Origin: Flavobacteriaceae bacterium
GTDB taxonomy: Bacteria; Bacteroidota; Bacteroidia; Flavobacteriales; Flavobacteriaceae
Length of the DNA: 64,000 bases
Reading direction: 5' to 3'
NCBI GenBank assembly: GCA_947457255.1
Contig: CANGUZ010000003.1
Span: 51,218 to 115,217 of the forward strand
Shown: in pieces, positions 9,272 through 20,100 of the stretch
Position numbering within the stretch: position 1 is the stretch's first letter
Layout: each line of letters begins with the position of its first letter
Program-made: the position numbers and the translations under genes
Notes under the pieces: generated by a model
Seen by the model: the letters and a program-made list of their open reading frames with translations, nothing else
What the model was told of the DNA's origin: nothing
Database searches by the model: none

Positions 9272-9796
9272 CTATAAATACATTTCAATTAAGCCTTCTG
9301 GCAAATCCATGACAACTTTTTTGTTAGCCCTATCAATTTTCACTAAAAAAGCATCAATCATAGGAATTAAGATTTCAACTTCTCCGTTTAAAACTTCAAA
9401 CAAAGGTTGTGCTGAAGTATCATTTACAGATTGAATGATTCCGAAAACGCCCAAACGTTTGTCTTCAATTTCAAAACCTATAACTTCATGAAAATAGAAT
9501 TTGTTACCTGAAAGTTTTGGCAACAATTTTAAGGGTAAATAGATAGCACAACCCAATAATCGGTCGGCTTCTTCTTCATTCTTTACATCTTCAAAGCGAA
9601 TTCGAAGGAAGTCATTTTTGTGTAGTGAGCTATTTTCAATAAAAAATGGAACCAGATTGTTGTTGAATTCAACAAAAACTGATTCCATATTCTCATATAA
9701 CTCGGGTTCGTCTGTATCTAAATACGCTAGGACTTCACCTTTGAAACTAAATTTTTTTGCGATTTTACCTAAATAGAAACACTCTTCTTTACGCAT
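9272..9796 (-). CDS. rimM: Ribosome maturation factor RimM
   Basis: 174 aa; FYLGKIAKKFSFKGEVLAYLDTD N-terminus; adjacent to rpsP. Confidence 0.92.
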   Translation of the reverse strand: MRKEECFYLGKIAKKFSFKGEVLAYLDTDEPELYENMESVFVEFNNNLVPFFIENSSLHKNDFLRIRFEDVKNEEEADRLLGCAIYLPLKLLPKLSGNKFYFHEVIGFEIEDKRLGVFGIIQSVNDTSAQPLFEVLNGEVEILIPMIDAFLVKIDRANKKVVMDLPEGLIEMYL

Positions 9797-9811
9797 CTTC
9801 GCATCTAAAAT

Positions 9812-10429
9812 TTATGCTTCAGTTGTTTCATTAGCTGTATCTGCAGCCGGAGCTTCTACTTCTGCTTCTGCAACTACTTCTTCGTTAGCAACTTCTGCAA
9901 CCACTTCCTCAGTAGCAGCTTCAACTTCAGCAACTTCTTCTTCAACAACAGGAGTAGCAGCAGCTATAGCATCAGCTTCAGCTTGAGCAGCAGCAGCTAA
10001 ACGTTTTGCATTTACTTCTTTTTCGGCTTTCAACGCTTTAGCTTTAGCATCAGCTTGCGCTTTAGATAAACCTTCTTTTTTGTTGTCAACTTTTCCCGCT
10101 TTAGCTTCTAACCAAGCCGCTAATTTTGCATCAGCTTGTTCTTGGGTTAGCGCCCCTTTACGAATACCTCCGTCAAGGTGATGTTTCAACAATGCTCCTT
10201 TATAAGAAAGGATTGCTTTTGCTGTATCTGTAGGCTGAGCACCGTTGTGCAACCATTTTACTGCGCTATCTATATCTAAATCGATAGTTGCAGGATTGGT
10301 ATTTGGATTGTAAGTACCTATTTTTTCAAGGTATTTTCCATCTCTTTTTGAGCGAGCATCAGCCGCTACAACCCAGTAAAAAGGTTTTCCTTTTTTTCCG
10401 TGTCTTTGTAATCTAATTTTTACTGACAT
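9812..10429 (-). CDS. rpsP: 30S ribosomal protein S16 with long Ala/Glu-rich C-terminal extension
   Basis: MSVKIRLQRHGKKGKPFYWVVAADARSKRDGKYLEKIGTYNP; C-terminal AEA/EEVVAEV-rich tail. Confidence 0.97.
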   Translation of the reverse strand: MSVKIRLQRHGKKGKPFYWVVAADARSKRDGKYLEKIGTYNPNTNPATIDLDIDSAVKWLHNGAQPTDTAKAILSYKGALLKHHLDGGIRKGALTQEQADAKLAAWLEAKAGKVDNKKEGLSKAQADAKAKALKAEKEVNAKRLAAAAQAEADAIAAATPVVEEEVAEVEAATEEVVAEVANEEVVAEAEVEAPAADTANETTEA

Positions 10430-10619
10430 AATCGTATGATTAAATTTTGAGGTACTCGACCTCTGTTAATTAAGGGCGCAAATATAGTCTTTTTTTTAAA
10501 GAATACAAACTATTAAATTACTCAATTAATTGATGTTAGTTAAATAATTATATTTTTTATGTTTTTTTTACCTGTTTTTACTTTAAAAAGTTATTTTTGT
10601 GGTATAAATAAAATTACAA

Positions 10620-11114
10620 ATGAATAAAGGAATCTATTTTTTATTGTTTTTGATAGCATTAACATCTTGTACTCAAGATATATCTACAAATAACACTGGA
10701 GTATTACAAGGCGTAAAGGACAATGTAGGTTGGAGAGCTACGGATGCTAGAGCAACTGTTGAATCACCAAGTACCATAAGTATTGAAGCGGTTACCATAA
10801 ATGAAACTTTGACTTTAAACATTCCTTTACCGTCTAGATTTGTAAGTCCAAGAAACGGAATTGAACCATACGATTTAAGCAAAATCAACAATGGAGATGT
10901 TACTTATTCTTTCGCTATTGATGGTGTTACAACAGATTATGAGTCAGATTTAAATATTGATAACCCAGGAATAATTGATATAACAGAATATGATGGGCAA
11001 ACCATTTCTGGAACCTTTAGATTTAATTTAAAAAATACCGATGACTCTTCTGAAGAAGCAGAAATAGTAAATTTTCAGTACGGTAATTTTTACAAAGTCC
11101 CTGTAAATAGATAA
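10620..11114 (+). CDS. Putative lipoprotein, function unknown
   Basis: 164 aa; MNKGIYFLLFLIALTSC lipobox. Confidence 0.7.
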   Translation: MNKGIYFLLFLIALTSCTQDISTNNTGVLQGVKDNVGWRATDARATVESPSTISIEAVTINETLTLNIPLPSRFVSPRNGIEPYDLSKINNGDVTYSFAIDGVTTDYESDLNIDNPGIIDITEYDGQTISGTFRFNLKNTDDSSEEAEIVNFQYGNFYKVPVNR

Positions 11115-11137
11115 AGAATTAATTTAAAATATTTATC

Positions 11138-11169
11138 AAAACCATTTACATCTGTAAATGGTTTTTTTG
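11138..11169 (+). terminator. Rho-independent terminator
   Basis: AAAACCATTTACA-tc-TGTAAATGGTTTTTTT. Confidence 0.8.
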
Positions 11170-11227
11170 TTTTAATTAAACTTGTCATAAATAATCTAAT
11201 ACATAGTAGTTTAGAATAAAATATAAG

Positions 11228-11235
11228 TATATTTG
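11228..11235 (+). promoter_or_regulatory. Bacteroidota -7 box (TATATTTG) of RRM gene
   Basis: TATATTTG 24 nt before ATG at 11259; matches TAnnTTTG consensus. Confidence 0.55.
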
Positions 11236-11258
11236 TATACTATTTTAAAATAATAATT

Positions 11259-11618
11259 ATGAACATTTTTGTTGGAAGCCTTCCATTCAGTATTGAGGAA
11301 GCAGATTTAAGAGAGTCTTTTGAGGCTTACGGTGCAGTAGATTCTGTAAAAATTATTACTGATAAATTTACTGGAAGAAGTAAAGGATTTGGTTTTATTG
11401 AAATGTCAAATGATGAAGAAGCTCAGAAGGCAATCAACGAATTGAATGGCGCTACTGTTCAAGGACGTGCAATTGTAGTAAACAAATCTGAACCAAAACC
11501 AGAAGGAGAAAGAAGAAGCTTCAACAACAACCGTGGTGGTGATTCACGTGGTGGTTATGGAGGAAACAGTCGTGGCGGTGATAACCGTGGCGGTGGAGAC
11601 AGAGGAGGAAGATATTAA
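11259..11618 (+). CDS. RRM-domain RNA-binding protein with RGG-like tail
   Basis: MNIFVGSLPFSIEEADLRESFEAYG (RNP2) and RSKGFGFIEM (RNP1); C-terminal RGG/GGY-rich tail. Confidence 0.93.
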   Translation: MNIFVGSLPFSIEEADLRESFEAYGAVDSVKIITDKFTGRSKGFGFIEMSNDEEAQKAINELNGATVQGRAIVVNKSEPKPEGERRSFNNNRGGDSRGGYGGNSRGGDNRGGGDRGGRY

Positions 11619-11640
11619 TATTTTTTTCAATCATATATTT

Positions 11641-11674
11641 AAAAAGGTGTCAATTTACATTGACACCTTTTTTG
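11641..11674 (+). terminator. Rho-independent terminator
   Basis: AAAAAGGTGTCAA-tttaca-TTGACACCTTTTTT. Confidence 0.85.
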
Positions 11675-11727
11675 TTTTTCCTCACTCCAGCCTTCTCCAA
11701 GGAGAGGGAGTTAAAAGAGGATTTGAT

Positions 11728-12789
11728 TTATAGATTAGCAACTAACCAATCTCCAACTTCACTAGTTGAATATGATTTTGAACCTTTTGCAGCTAAATCT
11801 TCTGTTACGATTCCTTGTTCTAACGATTTATTTACAACACTTCTTATTGCTTCTGCTTCTGCTGTTAATTTAAAAGCGTCTTCAAACATCATAGCTGCTG
11901 ATAAAACAGTTGCTAGAGGGTTTGCAATATTCAAACCAGTTGCTTGAGGGTATGACCCGTGAATTGGTTCGTACAAAGAAGTATGCTCACCAACAGACGC
12001 TGACGGCATTAATCCCATTGAACCTGAAATTACAGACGCTTCATCGGTTAAGATATCGCCAAATAAGTTTTCAGTAATTAACACATCATAAGAGTTTGGC
12101 CATTGTACCAATCGCATGGCTACAGCATCTACAAATTCGTAGCTTACTGTCACTTCAGGATAGTCTTTTTCCATAGCCTGAACGGTTTCTCTCCATAAAC
12201 GTGAAGTTTCCAAAACGTTTGCTTTGTCTACACAACACAATTTTTTAGAACGTGTCATTGCCAATTCGAAACCTTTTTTAGCTAATCGTTGTACTTCTGC
12301 TCTTGTATAAACGCAGTTGTCGAAAGCCGTTTCTCCTCCGTCTTTTCGTCCTTTCTCACCAAAATAAATACCGCCAGTCAATTCTCTCAAGAAAACCAAA
12401 TCAGTTCCTTCGATTCTTTCTCTTTTTAAAGGAGAATTATCAATCAAAGATGGAAAAGTAAAAGTTGGACGAACATTAGCAAACAACCCTAATTTTTTAC
12501 GCATCAATAACAAACCTTGTTCTGGACGAACAGGTGCGCTTGGATCGTTATCATACTTAGGATGTCCGATAGCTCCAAATAAAACAGCGTCTGCTTTCAT
12601 ACAAATTTCGTGAGTTTCGTCAGGGTAAGGAACTCCAACAGCATCAATGGCACAAGCACCTGTAAGTGCTGGTGTCCAAACTATTTCGTGATTGAATTTT
12701 TTTGCAATAGCGTCAGAAACTTTAACCGCTTCATTGATTACTTCTGGTCCGATTCCGTCTCCGGCTAAAAGGGCAATGTTTAATTTCAT
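11728..12789 (-). CDS. leuB: 3-isopropylmalate dehydrogenase
   Basis: 353 aa; LLAGDGIGPEVINEAVKV, LTENLFGDILTDEASVISGSMGLMPSAS, EPIHGSYP motifs. Confidence 0.95.
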   Translation of the reverse strand: MKLNIALLAGDGIGPEVINEAVKVSDAIAKKFNHEIVWTPALTGACAIDAVGVPYPDETHEICMKADAVLFGAIGHPKYDNDPSAPVRPEQGLLLMRKKLGLFANVRPTFTFPSLIDNSPLKRERIEGTDLVFLRELTGGIYFGEKGRKDGGETAFDNCVYTRAEVQRLAKKGFELAMTRSKKLCCVDKANVLETSRLWRETVQAMEKDYPEVTVSYEFVDAVAMRLVQWPNSYDVLITENLFGDILTDEASVISGSMGLMPSASVGEHTSLYEPIHGSYPQATGLNIANPLATVLSAAMMFEDAFKLTAEAEAIRSVVNKSLEQGIVTEDLAAKGSKSYSTSEVGDWLVANL

Positions 12790-12823
12790 TACTTGTATTA
12801 TATTTAGTGTTTATATTGTTTTT

Positions 12824-14347
12824 TTAATTAATAATTACATTTAGCATTTTTTGAGTTGCTATAATTGCAGCCACTGTTTGGTCTGAATCCAATCCTCTAG
12901 TTTTAAATTCTTTACCGTTATTTGTCCAAGTAATTATAGTTTCACATAAAGCATCAGAACTACTTCCTGGCGGAATGCGAACAGCATAATCAATCAACTT
13001 AGGCAGATTCATTTTCTTAGTTTTGTAAATTTTAGAAAGCGCATTCATAAAGGCATCAAACTGACCGTCACCTTGAGCATTTTCTTCAAAAATTTCTCCA
13101 TCTATTTTTAAGCATAAAGTCGTAGAAGGTCTTAATCCTTTTGAATGAACCAAAACATAAGATTCCACTGTAATTTTTTCTTCATAGGCTTGACTGTCTA
13201 AAACGTCAGAAATAATATATGGTAAATCTTCTTTGGTAACGGTTTCTTTTTTATCTCCAAGCTCGATAATTCGTTGTGTAACTAATTTTAAGTCTTCTGG
13301 GTTTAGTTTTAGCCCAAGTTCTTGAAGGTTTTTTTCGATATTAGCTTTACCTGAGGTTTTCCCTAAAGCATATTTTCTCTTTCTGCCGAAACGTTCTGGA
13401 AGCAAATCATTAAAATACAAATTGTTTTTGTTGTCTCCATCAGCATGAATTCCAGCAGTTTGAGTAAATACATTATCACCAACAATAGGTTTATTAGCTG
13501 GTATTCTGTATCCTGTAAAAGTTTCAACCAATTTACTTACAGAATACAATGAAGATTCTTTTATATCGATTTTAATCTCAGGCAAAAAGTCATTAATAAC
13601 AGCAACTGTACTTTCTAAAGGGGCATTTCCAGCGCGTTCTCCCATTCCGTTTACCGTAACATGAAGTCCTTTGATACCAGCTTTTATTGCTTCTAAAACA
13701 TTGGCAACACTTAAATCGTAATCATTATGCGCGTGAAAATCAAAATGAATTTCTGGATATTTTTTTGTAATTTTAGAAATAAATTCAAATGTTTGTGACG
13801 GAATTAGAACACCTAAAGTATCAGGCAATAATATCCTTTTTATAGGTTGTGTTACCAAAAAATCTAAATATTGAAAAACATAATCAGGAGAATTTTTCAT
13901 GCCATTACTCCAATCTTCTAAATAAACATTGGTTTCAATATTATTATCTTGTGCTAGTTGAATCGTTTGGGCAATTTCGGCAAAATGTTGCTCAGGAGTT
14001 TTCTTCAATTGGTGCGTCAAATGGTTTAACGAACCTTTAGTCAATAAATTTTGAACTTTAGCACCTGCATTTTTCATCCATTCAATAGAAACGCCACCGT
14101 CTACAAACGACAATACTTCTACCCTATTACCATATCCTTTTTCTTCGGCCCATGAAGTAATTCCTTTTACGGCTTGAAACTCGCCCTCGCTTACACGAGC
14201 AGATGCAATTTCGATACGATCAATATTTAATTCTTCTAGCAATAATTGCGCAATGGTTAATTTTTCTACAGCAGAAAATGACACTCCAGAGGTTTGTTCA
14301 CCATCTCGGAGCGTTGTATCCATTATTTCAATTTTTCTTTTTTCCAT
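12824..14347 (-). CDS. 2-isopropylmalate/(R)-citramalate synthase-like protein (LeuA family, with regulatory domain)
   Basis: 507 aa; MDTTLRDGEQTSGVSFS, FHAHNDYDLSVAN, TVNGMGERAGNAPLE; C-terminal LeuA dimer domain; lies in leu operon. Confidence 0.88.
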   Translation of the reverse strand: MEKRKIEIMDTTLRDGEQTSGVSFSAVEKLTIAQLLLEELNIDRIEIASARVSEGEFQAVKGITSWAEEKGYGNRVEVLSFVDGGVSIEWMKNAGAKVQNLLTKGSLNHLTHQLKKTPEQHFAEIAQTIQLAQDNNIETNVYLEDWSNGMKNSPDYVFQYLDFLVTQPIKRILLPDTLGVLIPSQTFEFISKITKKYPEIHFDFHAHNDYDLSVANVLEAIKAGIKGLHVTVNGMGERAGNAPLESTVAVINDFLPEIKIDIKESSLYSVSKLVETFTGYRIPANKPIVGDNVFTQTAGIHADGDNKNNLYFNDLLPERFGRKRKYALGKTSGKANIEKNLQELGLKLNPEDLKLVTQRIIELGDKKETVTKEDLPYIISDVLDSQAYEEKITVESYVLVHSKGLRPSTTLCLKIDGEIFEENAQGDGQFDAFMNALSKIYKTKKMNLPKLIDYAVRIPPGSSSDALCETIITWTNNGKEFKTRGLDSDQTVAAIIATQKMLNVIIN

Positions 14348-14458
14348 GCTGAATAGTTTTCGGATTACCTCAAACCCTATTTTAAATTAAAATAATCCTA
14401 TACTATTTTATAATAATATAGGATTGTTATTTTGAATACTAAAACGAATGCTAAAAAC

Positions 14459-15055
14459 TTATATCAATAGTTTATCTGCAAATGTTACAATTTCTTCTTT
14501 AATGTTTTGCAAATAATCAATGTCATCAAACCCATTAATCATATTGTCTTTTTTATATCCAGAAATATCAAAAGATTCTTTTTCTCCAGTTGATTTAAGC
14601 GTAATGGTTTGTTCTGGCAAATTAATTTCTAGTTCCGTTTTTGGATCAGCTTCAATAGCTTTAAAAATTTTGTCCGCAAATTCAGCACTTACCTGAACAG
14701 GCAAAACACCAATATTCAAGCAATTGTTTCTAAAAATATCAGCAAAAAAACTTGAAACTACTGCTCTAAATCCGTAGTCATAAACTGCCCACGCTGCATG
14801 CTCTCTTGAGGATCCTGAGCCAAAGTTTTTACCTCCAACAAGTATTTTACCACTATAGGTAGGGTTGTTTAATACAAAATCTAATTTTGGAGAACCGTCA
14901 TTATTATATCTCCAATCACGAAAAAGATTATCTCCAAAGCCAACACGTTCAGTTGCTTTTAGGAAACGAGCAGGAATAATTTGGTCAGTATCTACATTTT
15001 CAATAGAAAGAGGTACTGCAGTACTTGTAAGTATATTAAATTTATCGTAAGCCAT
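14459..15055 (-). CDS. leuD: 3-isopropylmalate dehydratase small subunit
   Basis: 198 aa; VDTDQIIPARFLK, GKNFGSGSSREHAAWA. Confidence 0.95.
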   Translation of the reverse strand: MAYDKFNILTSTAVPLSIENVDTDQIIPARFLKATERVGFGDNLFRDWRYNNDGSPKLDFVLNNPTYSGKILVGGKNFGSGSSREHAAWAVYDYGFRAVVSSFFADIFRNNCLNIGVLPVQVSAEFADKIFKAIEADPKTELEINLPEQTITLKSTGEKESFDISGYKKDNMINGFDDIDYLQNIKEEIVTFADKLLI

Positions 15056-15059
15056 TTTG

Positions 15060-15096
15060 TTTTAGATTTTAGATTTTAGATTTTTAGATTTCTAGA
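15060..15096. repeat. Short tandem TTTTAGA heptad repeat upstream of leuD
   Basis: TTTTAGA x3 (15060-15080) then TTTTTAGA and TTTCTAGA variants. Confidence 0.75.
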
Positions 15097-15171
15097 CTTC
15101 TATAAAGAAAATCAAATCTTAAAAACTAAATCGGTTTTATTATTTTATATTTTTTATAGCAATTGAAATAC

Positions 15172-16566
15172 TTATATTAACTCCCTAGGGTCGGTTAAAA
15201 CTCCAGTAACTGCCGCTGCTGCTGCCATAAAAGGACTCGCTAACAATGTTCTAGAACCAGGCCCTTGACGTCCTTCAAAATTTCTATTTGACGTACTTAC
15301 CGCATATTTACCAGCTGGAACTTTGTCGTCATTCATAGCCAAACAAGCCGAACATCCTGGCTGACGCAATACAAAACCAGCATCAGTCAATATTTCAAGA
15401 ATTCCTTCTTCTTTAATTTGAGCTTCAACCACATGCGAACCTGGAACCAACCAAGCGGTAACATTATCTGCTTTTTTTCTGCCTTTTACAATAGATGCAA
15501 AAGCTCTAAAATCTTCAATACGCCCGTTAGTACAACTTCCTAAGAAAACATAATCTATTTGTTTTCCTATCATCGCTTCACCCTGATTATAACCCATATA
15601 AGCTAAAGATTTTACATAGGTTTCTTCACCCTCTGCAACATCTTTTGCTTCTGGAATACTTTTAGAAATTCCTAATCCCATTCCAGGATTGGTTCCATAG
15701 GTTATCATTGGTTCAATATCAGCGGCATCAAAAGTGATTTCTTGATCAAATGTAGCATCAGCATCCGTTTTCAGTGTTTTCCAGTAGGCAACTGCTGTAT
15801 CCCATGCTTCCCCTTTCGGAGCGTACAAACGCCCTTCTAAGTAATCGAAAGTAGTTTGGTCTGGAGCTATCATTCCTCCACGAGCACCCATTTCAATACT
15901 TAAATTACAAACAGTCATACGGCCTTCCATAGTCATGGTTTCAAAAACATCACCAGCATATTCTACAAAATAACCCGTAGCTCCTGAAGTAGATAATTTA
16001 GATATAATATATAAAGCAACATCTTTTGGCGTTACTCCAAATTGAAGTTTACCAACTACGTTAATTCTCATTTTCTTTGGTTTTGGCTGCATAATACATT
16101 GAGTAGAAAGCACCATTTCTACCTCAGAAGTACCTATTCCGAAAGCAATTGCTCCGAAAGCACCGTGTGTAGAAGTATGAGAATCACCACAAACAATAGT
16201 AGCTCCTGGCAATGTAATTCCGTTTTCTGGCCCTACAACGTGTACGATTCCATTTTTCTTGTTTCCTAAACCCCAGTGACTAATTCCATATTCGTTAGAA
16301 TTTTCTTCTAAAGCTTTTAACTGATTTGCCGATAAAGCATCTTGAACTGGCAAGTGTTGATTTATAGTTGGTGTATTGTGATCAGCGGTTGCAAAAGTGC
16401 GTTCTGGATACAAAACAGAAATTCCTCTTTCTTTTAAACCTAAAAAAGCAACAGGACTTGTAACTTCGTGAATGAAATGACGGTCAATAAAAAAGACATC
16501 TGGTCCATCTGCTATTTTACGCACAACGTGAGAATCCCATACCTTGTCGAATAATGTAGTACTCAT
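15172..16566 (-). CDS. leuC: 3-isopropylmalate dehydratase large subunit
   Basis: 464 aa; [39 protein letters not shown] (Fe-S cysteines). Confidence 0.96.
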   Translation of the reverse strand: MSTTLFDKVWDSHVVRKIADGPDVFFIDRHFIHEVTSPVAFLGLKERGISVLYPERTFATADHNTPTINQHLPVQDALSANQLKALEENSNEYGISHWGLGNKKNGIVHVVGPENGITLPGATIVCGDSHTSTHGAFGAIAFGIGTSEVEMVLSTQCIMQPKPKKMRINVVGKLQFGVTPKDVALYIISKLSTSGATGYFVEYAGDVFETMTMEGRMTVCNLSIEMGARGGMIAPDQTTFDYLEGRLYAPKGEAWDTAVAYWKTLKTDADATFDQEITFDAADIEPMITYGTNPGMGLGISKSIPEAKDVAEGEETYVKSLAYMGYNQGEAMIGKQIDYVFLGSCTNGRIEDFRAFASIVKGRKKADNVTAWLVPGSHVVEAQIKEEGILEILTDAGFVLRQPGCSACLAMNDDKVPAGKYAVSTSNRNFEGRQGPGSRTLLASPFMAAAAAVTGVLTDPRELI

Positions 16567-17177
16567 TTTAAAAATTTTTAAGTGTATATTTTAAATAGAA
16601 TTTAATTTTCTATGTTTATAAAAATAGCTACAAATTTAAAAAAAGAAATAGAGTAATCAATTTTAATATTTAAATTTATACGATAACCAAACTTTATTTA
16701 CTTTATATAACTTCTTCTTTTTTTTGTTCTGTAGATTTCAAATCCGTTTTATTTGGCTTTTTGACCGATATTAATTGCTATCTTAAGCAATTAAAAGGAT
16801 TTAAAATAGTTGTTAATTTGATATTGTTTTTTCAACAATATTAATATATCATAAAAAATAATTTAACAAAGCCCTAAAATAGGATAAAAATTAATAATTA
16901 CTAGTCATTAAAACATATAGCTAAACAACATTTCAACATCCATTAACATGTAAAATAAATCACGTTTCGAGCGGATGTAATAGAATAAAATACTACGACA
17001 TCCAAAATAATAAAATTTGTATTATTTTATAAAACAGCAAACCTAAAAGTTAAGGTAAGTTTGTAGTAATTTGTGGTTTTTTGTTAATAACTTCTGGGTG
17101 GTTTTCACTTAAAAAAATCTAAATTTGATTTTCAATAATTGCGAATAATTTAATTTGCAAATTCTTCATTTTCAATT

Positions 17178-20100
17178 ATGTATTTAATTTTCGATACCGA
17201 AACTACAGGTTTGCCAAAGCGATGGGACGCTCCAATTACAGATATAAACAATTGGCCGCGTTGCATACAAATTGCTTGGCAACTGCATGACGAAATGGGG
17301 AAGCTCATAGAGCATCAGGATTATTTGGTAAAGCCCGAAGGTTTTAATATTCCTTATGATGCTGAACGCATACACGGAATATCAACAGAATTAGCTCAAG
17401 CAGAAGGAATTGCTTTAGCAGAAGTTTTAGAAAAATTCAATAATGCACTATCAAAAACTAAATTTATTGTTGGTCAAAATTTAGGTTTTGACATCAATAT
17501 CATGGGTTGCGAATTTTATCGATTGGGTATTGAAAGTCCAATGAGTGAAATGCCTATTTTAGATACTTGTACAGAAACAACTGCATCCCTTTTGAAATTA
17601 CCTGGAGGTCGTGGTGGAAAATTCAAATTACCAACATTGACAGAATTACATCAATACCTTTTTAACAAACCATTTGCGGAAGCCCACAACGCCACTGCCG
17701 ATGTCGAAGCAACGACACGCTGCTTTTTTGAATTAATTCGTACAGAAGTTTTTACCAAAAAAGAGCTTGAAGTTGAACAGGAATATTTCGAAGATTTTCA
17801 ATTAAAGAACCCAAAACAAATTCAGCTTATAGGATTAAAACACATTAATCTAAAAGAAGCATCTGAAAAAATTCGTCAACAACTAGGAGATAAGATTGTA
17901 GCTCCTATTTCTAAAAAAGAACTTTCAGAAAACAAACAAATACTCATTGATACTGATTTTGTGCATTTACACAATCACACTCAATTCTCTGTTTTGCAAT
18001 CAACAATAAGCGTAGCATCACTTGTAAAAGCTGCTGCTCAACAAAAAATGCCTGCTGTTGCCATTACCGACCATGCTAATTTAATGGGTGCTTTTCATTT
18101 TGTTCGCGACATTATCAATCATAATAAAACTGCCGAATCAAAAAATAAATCGGCTATAGATAATGGCGAACTTCCAACAGAAGTTTTAATAAAACCTATA
18201 GTTGGTTGTGAATTTTTTGTTTGTGAAGACCATAAAGATAAATCCCGAAAAGACAACGGCTATCAAATTGTGTTTTTAGCGAAAACCAAAAAAGGGTATC
18301 ATAATTTAGCTAAAATGTCATCGCTTGCGCATACTGATGGGTTTTATTACGTTCCTCGTATTGATAAAAAATTAATAGAAGAATACAAAGAAGATATTAT
18401 TGTTTTATCGGGAAATCTTTACGGAGAAATTCCAAGTAAAATTTTAAATTTAGGAGAAAATCAAGCTGAAGAAGCACTCCTTTGGTGGAAACAACAATTT
18501 GGCTATGATTTTTATATTGAAGTCATGCGTCACAATCAAGAAGACGAAAACCGTGTTAATGAAGGCTTGATTTCATTAGCAAAAAAACACGATGTTAAGA
18601 TTGTAGCCACTAATAATACGTTTTACATCGAAAAAGACAATGCCAATGCTCACGATATTTTGCTATGTGTTCGTGATGGCGAAAAACAAACCACCCCAAT
18701 AGGACGAGGTCGAGGCTATCGGTATGGGTTGCCTAATCAGGAATACTATTTCAAGAGTGGTGATGAAATGAAACAACTTTTCTACAATTTACCCGAAGCA
18801 ATTTCGAATATTTCAGAGATTGTTGATAAAATAGAAATTTACAACTTGGCACGTGAAGTTTTACTTCCCAAGTTTGAAATTCCTGCTGCATTTGAAATTG
18901 AACAAGACAAAACAGATGGTGGTGTTCGCGGAGAAAATAACTATTTAAAACATCTTACCTATTTAGGCGCCAACAAACGCTATAAAGAAATCACAGAGGA
19001 AATTAAAGAGCGAATAGATTTTGAATTACTCACTATTCAAAATTCGGGCTATCCTGGGTATTTCTTAATTGTTCAGGATTTTATAGCTGAAGCACGTAAA
19101 ATGGGTGTTTCTGTTGGTCCGGGTCGTGGTTCTGCAGCCGGTTCAGTTGTAGCGTATTGTTTAGGGATTACCAATATTGACCCATTATTGTATAATTTAC
19201 TTTTTGAAAGATTTTTAAATCCAGATAGAGTTTCTCTTCCTGATATTGATATCGATTTTGATGATGAAGGTCGAAGTAAAGTTATGGATTATGTAATTCA
19301 AAAGTACGGCTCCAAACAAGTCGCACAAATTATTACTTACGGTACTATGGCTGCCAAATCAGCTATTCGAGACACAGCAAGAGTTTTAGATTTGCCGTTG
19401 TTTGAAGCTGATAAAATCGCAAAATTAATTCCGAATTTAATTCCATCCAAATGGAGTTTATCACGATTTTTAAGAGAAGCCGAGGGCGAAATCAAGAAAA
19501 TTCTTCGTCCAGAAGATTTCGAAAAAATAAAAGAATTAATAGCATTATCGAAAGAAGATGACTTAGGAAGCGAAACCATACAACAAGCACAAATCCTAGA
19601 AGGAAATTTAAGAAATACAGGGATTCATGCCTGTGGCGTAATAATTACCCCTAGCGATATTACGAATTTTGTTCCTGTAGCAACAGCAAAGGATTCTGAT
19701 TTATATGTAACTCAATTTGACAACTCTGTCGTTGAAAGTGCCGGACTATTAAAAATGGATTTCTTAGGTTTAAAAACTTTAACATTGATTAAAGATACCG
19801 TGAAACTTGTGAAGTATAGAAGTGGAAAAGATCTTAATCCTGACGAATTTCCCATTGATGATGTAAAAACCTTTGAGCTTTTTCAACGTGGTGAAACAGT
19901 TGGTATTTTTCAGTATGAAAGTGCAGGAATGCAAAAATACATGAAAGAATTGAAGCCAACCGTTTTCAATGATTTGATTGCCATGAATGCTTTGTATCGT
20001 CCAGGACCAATTGCGTATATACCTAGTTTTATTAAACGAAAAAACGGAGAAGAACCTATAGAATATGATTTAGAAGCTTGCGAAGAATTACTAAAAGACA

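Noticed and set aside
11533-11733. 66-aa plus-strand ORF
   Set aside because: Out-of-frame reading of RGG codons that runs through a terminator.
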